A DNA stretch of 16,764 bases from Patescibacteria group bacterium. Lineage in GTDB: Bacteria; Patescibacteriota; Gracilibacteria; UBA1369; LOWO2-01-FULL-3. Below are positions 1-6,495 of this stretch, piece by piece. Below the pieces are notes generated by a model. That model searched no databases. It was not told where the DNA came from and saw nothing but the letters and a program-made list of their open reading frames with translations. How positions within the stretch are numbered: the stretch's first letter is position 1; each line of letters opens with the position of its first letter. The DNA lies in contig JAHIRL010000013.1 in assembly GCA_018818755.1 (NCBI GenBank), forward strand, positions 1 through 16,764, written 5' to 3'. The translations under genes were made by a program, and so were the position numbers.

Positions 1-639
1 ATCCACCGCAGGAGCTTCCTTTATCTTCATTTCCATGCCCTTTTCAATAATATCCACAATTCTCTTCGCAATGATTTCCCAATTTCCATACTCTTCATTC
101 AGAAAATCCCGAGTTGTTTTGTAAATCATCTCTACAATGAATTTCCTTAACTCAGTTGTTTGCTCAATATCCCCTGTTTTAGGTTTCCAGAAACGAACCC
201 CTCGGCATTTTTGTTTCGCATCAAAATGCAAGACAAAGTAATCCCGATCTATTTGTCCCCCCTGCATTCTATTCTCTTCGTTGATTGTATCTGGATAGGC
301 AGGAATATAAGTCCCTCTTATCAAAAATGCCATTTTGCGCATTCCCTTTCGACCATTTTTAGCCTTTTTTACAGTAATATTTACATTCCTTTCTCTTAAT
401 TCTGCCTCAATTGACATTTTCAGTTCATTGGAATCTTTACGATATTTCTCTGCAAGAGCCACATTTTCAGGGTGATTTTCATCTAAGATGAAGGCAATTT
501 TTTTCGATAGCCATCGAACATTTCTATGAATTTCTTCATCAGAGGCCTCCGGATGCCCTGCAATCCATTTCTCTAATGGGACATATCCTTCAGGTAAGGC
601 TAAGGGGAGCTCACCTCCAGGACCTTTGTACAAACGCAT
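1..639 (-). CDS. Hypothetical protein, 3' end beyond the left edge
   Basis: An uninterrupted reading frame of 213 codons starts at the ATG at 639-637 and runs off the left edge, so the C-terminus is missing. The N-terminus reads MRLYKGPGGELPLALPEGYV. The protein is soluble-looking, rich in Glu, Lys and Arg, with a helical charged stretch around residues 55-95 and a mixed aromatic/charged region around 110-165. There is no signal peptide or membrane segment. I recognise no domain. It lies downstream of the toxin-antitoxin operon on the same strand, separated by about 165 bp that carry one copy of a direct repeat. The frame stays open upstream of this ATG without a better start, and no Shine-Dalgarno sequence is visible. 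That it is a gene is well supported by length and amino-acid composition. Its function is unknown. Confidence 0.7.
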   Translation of the reverse strand, partial: MRLYKGPGGELPLALPEGYVPLEKWIAGHPEASDEEIHRNVRWLSKKIAFILDENHPENVALAEKYRKDSNELKMSIEAELRERNVNITVKKAKNGRKGMRKMAFLIRGTYIPAYPDTINEENRMQGGQIDRDYFVLHFDAKQKCRGVRFWKPKTGDIEQTTELRKFIVEMIYKTTRDFLNEEYGNWEIIAKRIVDIIEKGMEMKIKEAPAVD

Positions 640-740
640 ATTTTTGTTGGAAAAATTAAGGAAAAAGTATGATGGAGAAATATATTTTTGTCAACGACTC
701 AAGGCAACTAAGAGTAGACCAGAAGAAGATTGCTTAAGCC

Positions 741-797
741 ATAATGTAGCCACAAAGTTTTCAACTTATTTTATGTTTGTGTTTTTGGTTTTTCGCA
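741..797. repeat. Direct repeat copy 1 flanking the toxin-antitoxin module
   Basis: This copy matches 1422-1478 at 50 of 57 positions, with a perfect 28-bp core at 757-784 (copy 2 core 1438-1465). The core offset is exactly 681 bp with no indels. The copy sits just downstream of the toxin stop. Within it, CACAAA (751-756) and TTTGTG (776-781) form short inverted ends around 19 nt. The repeats are outside both genes and bracket the complete operon with its promoter. Confidence 0.85.
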
Positions 798-806
798 AAA
801 ACAAAA

Positions 807-1076
807 CTATCTCATTTTCTTCCGATAAATATCGTGAGACCCCACATCTAGCAAAAGAACAGTCTCCTTTTCTGCAAAGGTAAAAATTACCCGAGTGCCT
901 TTATCTATCCTAAAGGACCAGACATTGCTCTCTTTTGGTTCTAGTTTTTCTGTATTCAAGGAAGCGTGAAACAAATTAGCCAAAAAGAGTTTGAATTGCT
1001 TTTGGGCTTTCTTTTTAAGAGCCGTTTCAAGCTTCTCGTAAGATTTTCTAAACTGAGCCGTTTCGGTGATTTTCAT
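807..1076 (-). CDS. RelE/ParE-superfamily toxin of a type II toxin-antitoxin system
   Basis: This 89-aa basic protein has the layout of a RelE/ParE toxin. It has an N-terminal strand plus two helices (residues about 5-45, rich in Lys), then beta strands with R56 and R62, and ends with LDVGSHDIYRKK (H81, Y84), the typical C-terminal motif of RelE-type mRNA interferases. Members usually cleave mRNA at the ribosome, while ParE relatives hit gyrase. The C-terminal motif favours the RelE side, but the target is inferred. The ATG follows the antitoxin stop codon directly, so the two genes are translationally linked. The frame ends at TAG (809-807). The module is bracketed by a 57-bp direct repeat, suggesting mobility as a unit. 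Confidence 0.88.
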   Translation of the reverse strand: MKITETAQFRKSYEKLETALKKKAQKQFKLFLANLFHASLNTEKLEPKESNVWSFRIDKGTRVIFTFAEKETVLLLDVGSHDIYRKKMR

Positions 1077-1355
1077 TTACGAAAGAGATTTTAAAAAGTC
1101 TTCAGTAGAATCAAAAGTCCTGGTTTCATTTTCCTTTATATTCTTTTCAGCTTCTTCCATCCTTCCGGCAAATTCATCAGTATATAACCCGCTGGCCTTT
1201 AAATCAGCAGCAAACTCAACATTTTGGACGACAGGATTTATCTCAAAAACAGGCTTCGACCTATACATAACAATAAATCTAACTCCCTTTGCGGATTCCT
1301 CTCTGATTTTTTTAGTATTTGTTTGCAATTCTTTTATCCCAATAAGTTTAGTCAT
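1077..1355 (-). CDS. Phd/YefM-type antitoxin
   Basis: This 92-aa protein begins MTKLIGIKELQTNTKKIREE, then has a strand with RFIVMYRSKPVFEINP (residues about 27-42) and an acidic tail. That is the Phd/YefM antitoxin pattern: an N-terminal DNA-binding fold that binds the operon promoter, and a C-terminal extension that wraps the toxin. It is the first gene of the operon, abutting the toxin gene (stop at 1079-1077, toxin ATG at 1076). A strong promoter and three TTTTAAAG boxes lie just upstream, consistent with autorepression by the antitoxin or the complex. Family assignment rests on sequence pattern and partner gene. Promoter binding is inference. Confidence 0.85.
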   Translation of the reverse strand: MTKLIGIKELQTNTKKIREESAKGVRFIVMYRSKPVFEINPVVQNVEFAADLKASGLYTDEFAGRMEEAEKNIKENETRTFDSTEDFLKSLS

Positions 1356-1358
1356 AGA

Positions 1359-1402
1359 TTTTAAAGTTAATTTTAAAGACTACTTTCAGTATAACTTTAA
1401 AA
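1359..1402 (-). promoter_or_regulatory. Putative operator of the toxin-antitoxin operon
   Basis: An 11-bp perfect inverted repeat (TTTTAAAGTTA at 1359-1369 and TAACTTTAAAA at 1392-1402) spans the -10 element and the 5' leader. A third copy of the TTTTAAAG box lies at 1371-1378, 12 bp from the first and in the same orientation. Repeated boxes over the promoter are typical for autoregulated type II modules. That the antitoxin binds them is inferred. Confidence 0.6.
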
Positions 1403-1416
1403 AGAGAAAAAGTCAA
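1388..1416 (-). promoter_or_regulatory. Sigma70-like promoter of the toxin-antitoxin operon
   Basis: On the minus strand, TTGACT (1416-1411), a 17-nt spacer and TATACT (1393-1388) match the consensus at 10 of 12 positions. The predicted transcription start is near 1381, leaving a leader of about 25 nt before the antitoxin ATG at 1355. The leader has no Shine-Dalgarno sequence. Confidence 0.75.
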
Positions 1417-1421
1417 AAACG

Positions 1422-1478
1422 ATAATGGAAGCACAATGTTTTCAACTTATTTTATGTTTGTGTTTCAGTTTTTTCGCA
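1422..1478. repeat. Direct repeat copy 2 flanking the toxin-antitoxin module
   Basis: This is the second copy of the 57-bp repeat at 741-797, upstream of the operon promoter. The 28-bp core at 1438-1465 is identical to the first copy; differences lie only in the flanks. Recombination between the copies would release a 681-bp circle with the whole operon. No third copy was seen in the window. Confidence 0.85.
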
Positions 1479-1627
1479 GAGGGAAGGGGTGTTCGTTTAT
1501 TCAGAGCTATTAAAGATTGGCACAATAAATACAATCCCACAGCCCCTGTCTCATTGACAGTAGAGTCCTAAAAAGGAATAGTAGCTACATGAAATATACT
1601 TTGTATAAACTTTTCTAAAACAGTTCT

Positions 1628-2617
1628 ATGTCTAAGACAAAAAAACATAAGAATAAACCAAAACAACCTGCGGAAGACCAAAAGGGTCAAAGCGTAGAGG
1701 TCTTTGAGGAAGATGGTAAGAATACCTTATCCTTCAATGACGAAGATTCTTATTGTGATATTGATGTAAATCCAGAATCAAAAATATATCATTCAAGTCT
1801 AATTTTAAAAGATGACGCCTATCATCGTAAGCAAAAATATGAATATCGGATTCAAACAAACCCCATCAAAGTAGAAATTCGTTTAATTGAACGAATGGAC
1901 GAACCACCAGAACATTATTGTGTAAAAGATGGTGTGGTTTTAGAATCAGATATTCTTGCTGAAAAAGGCGAATTATTAAATGAAATGACTAAGGATTTTA
2001 TCTCAGGTCTCAAAAAGGGGGTCGAGTGGCATGAAGAGTGGACTGGCAGCCCTATATCTATGTACCTGCTTTCTAAACACCCTGACATAATTCCCCCAAA
2101 TGATTATAGGCGCTACCTACGCCTAATATCAGAAAAGATAAAAACAGCAAACCAAAAAATTGAAGAAACTCTTGCAACAGACAAAACAGGTCTGAAAATA
2201 ACAGATGAATATACAGGGCGTGCAATTTGGTATCCAAAGTCCAAGCAAGATAAAATGTCAAAAAAAGAAATCGAAAAAGCTGTAAAAAATGTGGAAAAGA
2301 TTCAGAAAAAGCTCTTTGAAAAAAAGTCACCAGAATATGTGGGTATTTCTCAAGATGAATTTAGGTCAAGCAAAGAAGTGCTTAAGCATGTTGAAATGTT
2401 TCTAGATAAAAAATCTATCTCAGCCAGAAAAAAAGTTACACCAAATATTTCAAGCTCAAAAGTGCTTATTCTTTCTTTAGCACTAACTCTTCTACTCTCA
2501 TGGATTGTTAGCTGGTTTGTTGATGTTAATCCATTTTTAATCTTTATTATCGTGCAAGCTATTGCCTTTGCACAAAGTATTATTGGGGGATGGATAGGAA
2601 AAGCTTTGGACAAATAA
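1628..2617 (+). CDS. Hypothetical protein with C-terminal membrane hairpin
   Basis: This 329-aa protein has a very basic, Lys-rich start (residues 1-14), then a hydrophilic, charged cytoplasmic region with beta-type segments (about 25-85) and Lys/Glu-rich helices (about 155-265). It ends in two hydrophobic segments at about 279-298 and 305-322, separated by a short DVNP turn, so it is probably tail-anchored with the bulk of the protein in the cytoplasm. I recognise no domain. It is the first gene of a two-gene operon; the next starts 15 bp after its stop. The 200 bp upstream contain only weak promoter-like boxes. Plus-strand base use here is AT-rich without the strong C bias of the right-hand part of the window, suggesting acquisition by transfer. 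Confidence 0.75.
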   Translation: MSKTKKHKNKPKQPAEDQKGQSVEVFEEDGKNTLSFNDEDSYCDIDVNPESKIYHSSLILKDDAYHRKQKYEYRIQTNPIKVEIRLIERMDEPPEHYCVKDGVVLESDILAEKGELLNEMTKDFISGLKKGVEWHEEWTGSPISMYLLSKHPDIIPPNDYRRYLRLISEKIKTANQKIEETLATDKTGLKITDEYTGRAIWYPKSKQDKMSKKEIEKAVKNVEKIQKKLFEKKSPEYVGISQDEFRSSKEVLKHVEMFLDKKSISARKKVTPNISSSKVLILSLALTLLLSWIVSWFVDVNPFLIFIIVQAIAFAQSIIGGWIGKALDK

Positions 2618-2632
2618 ACTAAAACTCAATTT

Positions 2633-3442
2633 ATGAATTATAAAAAAATGATGACTGCATTAAAGAGATTCTTGATTTCTGCCTTCTTTTTCTTGTTGGC
2701 AATTTCTTTTCTTGTTTTTGCAGGGTATTTAATGGTTCCTTTGTTAGGTGATTATTTGCAGTATGGAGGATTATTTAAGGATGACTCATCTTCCATTTTT
2801 GGTTTTGGAATTTTCTTTATAGTATTTTCTAGGTGTTGCCTAAGTATTGCCTTGCGCGAGCATGAGAAAATTAAGAATAGCGTTTTAAAAGGAGTAGTAA
2901 AGTATATGGATATATCTTATATTATTCTCCTTTTCTTATGTTTTTCAGTGTTGATTGATTCGAAATATCCTTATGATTATTCGGGTTATTATATTGCATA
3001 CCTATTATTAAGCGTTTTTACATTCTTTTTTTTATCTTTGCGAGTTCAAAAACTTGCATCATTAAGAAGTGAGGTAATAAGCGAGGCGGCAAAGATGTTT
3101 CGTGAGCTATTGAGTGGGATGGATAAAATACTTCGCAAAGTTCATCATTTTATTTCCAGGAATGAAAAGTCCATCTTAAAGTTTATCTTATCATGTTTTT
3201 TCTTAGCTTTGTGGGGGGTAATTATATTCTTTTTATATGTTTGGATTTATCCGTCAGGGTTTTCCTCTACTTCTCTTGCCAATCTAACTTTTGGAGATAT
3301 CTTTAATGCTTTGTTTTTTATTATAATTGTAGTTAGCGGGAATGGTTTTTTGATTAAATATTGCGAGGAGATGGACTATAACATGGTGAAGTGGGGCGGA
3401 CCAATTATTACAGTCGGTCTTTTGCTCTTATTGAATACATAA
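2633..3442 (+). CDS. Hypothetical polytopic membrane protein (about seven helices)
   Basis: This 269-aa protein has hydrophobic segments at about residues 13-35, 53-74, 91-108, 119-138, 180-206, 220-241 and 254-268. A Lys/Glu/Arg-rich soluble stretch of about 40 residues (about 140-179) separates the fourth and fifth. It resembles no transporter or signalling family that I can name. It starts 15 bp after the upstream gene, which itself ends in a membrane hairpin, so the two products probably work together at the membrane. A strong terminator follows 80 bp downstream. The very AT-rich, T-heavy coding sequence reflects its hydrophobicity. There is no Shine-Dalgarno sequence before the ATG, as elsewhere in the window. 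Its function is unknown. Confidence 0.75.
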   Translation: MNYKKMMTALKRFLISAFFFLLAISFLVFAGYLMVPLLGDYLQYGGLFKDDSSSIFGFGIFFIVFSRCCLSIALREHEKIKNSVLKGVVKYMDISYIILLFLCFSVLIDSKYPYDYSGYYIAYLLLSVFTFFFLSLRVQKLASLRSEVISEAAKMFRELLSGMDKILRKVHHFISRNEKSILKFILSCFFLALWGVIIFFLYVWIYPSGFSSTSLANLTFGDIFNALFFIIIVVSGNGFLIKYCEEMDYNMVKWGGPIITVGLLLLLNT

Positions 3443-3523
3443 TTATATTTGGACCTCCCCCCCCTCATTATGAAACAAGAAAAAAAGAGATAGGTGTGAA
3501 TAGGGGGTGGTCATAATTCCTAC

Positions 3524-3553
3524 ACCCCCCTGTCACTCAGACAGGGGGGTTTT
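3524..3553 (+). terminator. Rho-independent terminator of the two-gene membrane operon
   Basis: A perfect 10-bp, C/G-rich stem (ACCCCCCTGT at 3524-3533, ACAGGGGGGT at 3541-3550) with a 7-nt loop is followed by a short T run (3550-3553). It ends the plus-strand operon at 1628-3442. No T run follows on the minus strand, so it is probably one-directional. Confidence 0.75.
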
Positions 3554-3715
3554 ATCAGATTTTTCCATCCCATCAAAAATCCCCAAATGCCTTAAACAGT
3601 CGGTAATTGCCAGATCCCAATTCTCAGGATTGTTTTTGGGATAGTGTGACTTAAAGGAAATAATTTGCCCTTTATTTGTCTTATAAGCAATTTTTAAGAA
3701 TTTTTTCATAGTCAC
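3533..3715 (-). CDS. Possible small protein, 60 aa
   Basis: This short frame has a start at GTG 3715 or ATG 3709, 26 bp downstream of the stop of the 520-aa gene and on the same strand. The product begins MTMKKFLKIAYKTNKGQIIS, is basic at the front and acidic near the end, and has no membrane segment. It looks protein-like (balanced composition, a plausible strand-rich start), but the evidence is only frame and position. The stop codon lies in the loop of the convergent terminator, so the last residues are encoded by the terminator stem itself. The family is unrecognised, and it could be a chance frame. Confidence 0.4.
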   Translation of the reverse strand: MTMKKFLKIAYKTNKGQIISFKSHYPKNNPENWDLAITDCLRHLGIFDGMEKSDKTPLSE

Positions 3716-3741
3716 AATTATTAAAGAATACTTTCTAAATG

Positions 3742-5304
3742 CTAATAAATACCTCTGAGATATGCCAGCATATCTCTACAAAGAGTTAGTAATTTAAACC
3801 TATGAGCAGCTTCTAGAGATTTTTCCTCATATATGTCGAGTGTTTCCAATTCGTCAATGTCGGCCACCAAGTTCTGCTCAGAAAAAAACAATTGCAATTG
3901 AGGCAAAGAATATACCAATTCAAAAGTTGCTTTTCTCCTATTTCTTAAGTCGGCTCTCGCTCTTTTAAACACTTCATTAACCCCATCTTTCTCAGGGATA
4001 TCATGCAATGTAGGAGTTGTACCAAAACCAAACGACCAGAATTTCTCTACTACGGATTTACATCGTGCATTAGGCTCATGTCCACATGTAGCATAAAAAA
4101 TCAAAACTACAGCCCAATCGGCATTGTTTACTTCAGGAAATAAATTACTACTAACCTCTTCTAGGAGGAGATCAGGAGTTTTACTTAACTCATGAGACCT
4201 TAATCTTGATCTCATCCATTTTACAAATTCATTTAAAGCTATGCCAGCAAAGGGGTTATCTTGCGATAATAATTGAGACCTTCTTACTAGCCAGTTGTTT
4301 GGAAAAGCATTATCCCACATCAGATAATGATAGCGGTTTTCTTCAATTCCTTGGAAGAAGCTTTTGTAAAATACATTCATAATTTGTTCTATATACCTAG
4401 AATCACTAATTCTACTGTCAATCTCATGTTCAAAAATATCAAAGAAATGCCAATAGCCATCATTGTCCACAAAAGATCTCTCAGCAACTAGAGAAATAGT
4501 TTTTTCCAGCTCAGTTTTAATCTGAGAAAAAGCAGCCCTTCGTTTAATTCCTCCCATGCTTACCTTTTCTTTCAATTCTACGGTAGCCAAGTAATGCCAT
4601 TTTAGAACTAATTTGAACAAATCATGATAAATAAATATCGATAAAAGATGTCTTTTCCCAAGATTTAAATTAAAAACCTGAATCATATGCAAAAAAGCAT
4701 GCAAAGAGTTAACATCATAAGGGGATAATAGCTTATCCATCGTATCAGCAAATATTTCATAAAAACGATAATAATTATTAGTTGAAGTCCAAACAGACTC
4801 CCAGACGACCTTCAAGTCCTCAGTCTCTTCTAATTGTGTGAGGTAGGAAGACCTTGCTAAATAAGCATTCCCCTTTATCCATCTATAAGTAGTAAGAATT
4901 ATCTTAACGACAAGAATAATCCCAGAAACAGAAAGGGCTAATAACAGTAATGAAATAACACCATTAAACAAACCAAATATCGTTGTTGGAATAAAAATCA
5001 AAGCTGTATAAATAATCAGTTTTTTTATTTTGAAAACACGATCAAGAATTACATGAAGATCCAATTTTCCCAGTTCAACTTTGTTTGAATTTTTGTTGTT
5101 GAGAATTTCACTTAAAGAGGCTATTGCTAAAGGGATTAGAATCGTTAGAAGCGCAATCCCTGTAGTTTGCAAATGGTCTGGTAAGTTAGGATGCCTAAGG
5201 AAAAATTCAGATAAAAAATCATTATATGCCTGCCAATTAGAATCTAGAACAGGCAATAAGATTATCTCTAGCAACAAAATTATTATAAAAAGGAAATTCG
5301 ACAA
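3742..5304 (-). CDS. Hypothetical membrane-anchored protein, 520 aa
   Basis: The frame has hydrophobic segments at about residues 4-20, 48-66, 94-113 and 114-138, then a cytoplasmic-looking domain of about 380 residues rich in aromatic and charged positions, mostly helical. I recognise no family. The start must be the TTG at 5304-5302: a TAA stop lies three codons upstream in frame, and the first internal Met is near residue 188, after all membrane segments. It begins 37 bp after the recombinase stop on the same strand and is probably co-transcribed with it. A membrane anchor with a large unknown domain next to an integrase fits cargo of a mobile island, for example a defence or stress protein. 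That role is a guess. Confidence 0.75.
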   Translation of the reverse strand: MSNFLFIIILLLEIILLPVLDSNWQAYNDFLSEFFLRHPNLPDHLQTTGIALLTILIPLAIASLSEILNNKNSNKVELGKLDLHVILDRVFKIKKLIIYTALIFIPTTIFGLFNGVISLLLLALSVSGIILVVKIILTTYRWIKGNAYLARSSYLTQLEETEDLKVVWESVWTSTNNYYRFYEIFADTMDKLLSPYDVNSLHAFLHMIQVFNLNLGKRHLLSIFIYHDLFKLVLKWHYLATVELKEKVSMGGIKRRAAFSQIKTELEKTISLVAERSFVDNDGYWHFFDIFEHEIDSRISDSRYIEQIMNVFYKSFFQGIEENRYHYLMWDNAFPNNWLVRRSQLLSQDNPFAGIALNEFVKWMRSRLRSHELSKTPDLLLEEVSSNLFPEVNNADWAVVLIFYATCGHEPNARCKSVVEKFWSFGFGTTPTLHDIPEKDGVNEVFKRARADLRNRRKATFELVYSLPQLQLFFSEQNLVADIDELETLDIYEEKSLEAAHRFKLLTLCRDMLAYLRGIY

Positions 5305-5341
5305 AGTAGTAGCTTATTAGATAATTATTAAAATTCTACAC

Positions 5342-6238
5342 TTAACCCATCGGATGTTTCAACATCTGCTCCTGCAAAAGCTTCACCGTCGCAGAAAGAT
5401 AAAGTGTAGTAGTTTTTATATCACTATGCCCCATCATCTTTTGCAGACTAAATAAATCACATCCGCCCTCGAGCATTAAGGTTGCAAAGGTATGCCTCAA
5501 TTTATGAGGCGAGAAATCGACACCAGAGGCCTTTTTAAGCTGTTGGACCATTAACTTGAGCCCGGAATAGGTAAAAGGGATATCTCCTCGCACAGATAAA
5601 AATAAGCGGTCACATTTGCGCCCCAGCCTCCCCCTCTCCTTTAGGTAGGCAGTCAAATAAGATTTCAACCTCACAGATAGAGGAACCACCCTATCCTTAT
5701 TTCCTTTTCCTAGGTTCACATTAACAACTCCATTCTCAAAATCGATGTTTACCGTGTTTAGAGACAGTAACTCATTTGCTCTAAGCCCTGTATGAATAAA
5801 AGTGGCAATGATCGCTTGGTTCCTGTAAGCCTCAAACCTATAACGATATTTTTTATTAAAAGAAATCTCCAAAAGCCTCATAGAGTCCTGCAAAGAGATC
5901 CTCTTGGGCAATCTTTTCTCAATTTTTGGCGTATCAATTGGTAAAATAGGGTTTGCCTCCAAATGCCCCCTCTTCACACACCAGTCAAAAAAGATCTTCA
6001 ACCCCTTGTAATAATTGACAAAGGTCAAAGAGGCCCATTTGCGCTCTATCCTGCCATCAAACAGGAACCTTTGGAGGTGTGTTGTTGTGATCTCGTCAAC
6101 ACATTTTAACTCAGGGAACTTATCCCTAAAAACCTTCATCGTCCCCCGATACCAAAGTATCGTTTTGTCGGTGAAATTGTTGATGAGCTTACGCTCAGTG
6201 CAGAACTGTTCATGCAGTTCTTGGATGTTCATTTTCAT
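5342..6238 (-). CDS. Tyrosine recombinase, XerC/XerD type
   Basis: This 298-aa protein has the usual XerC/D length and a complete catalytic set: R153 (in TGLRANEL), K178 in the beta-hairpin (NLGKGNKDR), H245 and R248 (PHKLRH), H271 (MMGHSD) and nucleophile Y280 (TTTLYLS). The N-terminal SAM-like core-binding domain covers about residues 5-90. Such enzymes cut and rejoin DNA through a 3'-phosphotyrosine link, either to resolve chromosome dimers at dif or to integrate mobile elements. It starts 81 bp downstream of tRNA-Thr on the same strand, a common integrase position. The enzyme itself looks like a housekeeping Xer, so both roles remain open. The start ATG lies inside a 9-bp inverted repeat. 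No Shine-Dalgarno sequence is present. Confidence 0.92.
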   Translation of the reverse strand: MKMNIQELHEQFCTERKLINNFTDKTILWYRGTMKVFRDKFPELKCVDEITTTHLQRFLFDGRIERKWASLTFVNYYKGLKIFFDWCVKRGHLEANPILPIDTPKIEKRLPKRISLQDSMRLLEISFNKKYRYRFEAYRNQAIIATFIHTGLRANELLSLNTVNIDFENGVVNVNLGKGNKDRVVPLSVRLKSYLTAYLKERGRLGRKCDRLFLSVRGDIPFTYSGLKLMVQQLKKASGVDFSPHKLRHTFATLMLEGGCDLFSLQKMMGHSDIKTTTLYLSATVKLLQEQMLKHPMG

Positions 6239-6269
6239 ATGTCGGCGGTTAGTTATCTTGCGACATATG
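6236..6269. repeat. Inverted repeat over the recombinase start codon
   Basis: CATATGTCG (6236-6244) and CGACATATG (6261-6269) are perfect 9-bp inverted copies separated by 16 nt. One arm contains the start codon of the recombinase. It could be an operator for the recombinase, a recombination site, or an mRNA hairpin that hides the start codon. Confidence 0.6.
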
Positions 6270-6319
6270 GTTGTCGAGCCCTATTCAAAAACCGCTTTCT
6301 TTCCTTCTAGAAGCCATAA

Positions 6320-6395
6320 TGGAGCCACCTGTCGGATTTGAACCGACGACCGACTGTTTACAAGACAGTTGCTCTACCAGCTGAGCTAAGGTGGC
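6320..6395 (-). tRNA. tRNA-Thr (anticodon TGT)
   Basis: A full cloverleaf can be drawn on the minus strand. The 7-bp acceptor is GCCACCT (6395-6389) with AGGTGGC (6330-6324). The D arm contains AGCTCAGCTGGTAGAGC, the anticodon stem ACTGT/ACAGT holds loop CTTGTAA (anticodon TGT), and the T arm contains GGTTCGAATCC. The discriminator base is T, and the CCA end is encoded (6322-6320). It reads ACA codons, and ACG/ACU by wobble. It has its own strong promoter upstream, and the recombinase gene lies immediately downstream. No duplicate of its 3' end was found inside the window. Confidence 0.96.
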
Positions 6396-6417
6396 TTAGT
6401 CTACATTTGCAAGCGAA

Positions 6418-6446
6418 ATTCTATTTTAAAATTCCCCCAATGTCAA
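6418..6446 (-). promoter_or_regulatory. Promoter of tRNA-Thr
   Basis: A perfect TTGACA (6446-6441), 17-nt spacer and TAGAAT (6423-6418) lie on the minus strand. The -10 element ends 22 nt before the mature tRNA 5' end. It is back to back with the murB promoter; the two -35 boxes are 14 bp apart. Confidence 0.85.
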
Positions 6447-6460
6447 ATTCACTTTTTTAC

Positions 6461-6489
6461 TTCGCATAACCGCATATAAATGCTATTAT
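6461..6489 (+). promoter_or_regulatory. Leaderless promoter of murB
   Basis: TTCGCA (6461-6466), a 17-nt spacer and TATTAT (6484-6489) preceded by TG at 6481-6482 (extended -10) lie upstream. Exactly 6 nt separate the -10 from the murB ATG at 6496, so the predicted transcription start falls on or within a base of the A of the start codon. Confidence 0.7.
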
Positions 6490-6495
6490 CCGGCC

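Noticed and set aside
1066..1425. Plus-strand frame of 119 codons across the toxin-antitoxin operon
   Set aside because: It is the shadow of the antitoxin gene on the other strand; composition is unlike a real protein and the antitoxin/toxin match is clear.
1546..1560. CTGTC/GACAG 5-bp hairpin upstream of the gene at 1628 as a riboswitch or operator
   Set aside because: The stem is too short and isolated to support a function.
1616..1628. TAAAAC 6 nt before the ATG at 1628 as a fourth leaderless promoter
   Set aside because: The -10 is weak (4 of 6) and there is no -35 box at 17 nt; it may be chance in AT-rich DNA.
6320..6345. tRNA-Thr 3' end as an attachment site with a duplicate inside the window
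   Set aside because: I scanned the left part for the T-arm/acceptor sequence and saw no second copy; any attR would lie outside the window.
6459..6469. ACTTCGCATAA resembling the left (XerC) arm of a dif site next to the recombinase locus
   Set aside because: No TTATG-type right arm follows after 6 bp, and the sequence overlaps the murB -35 box.
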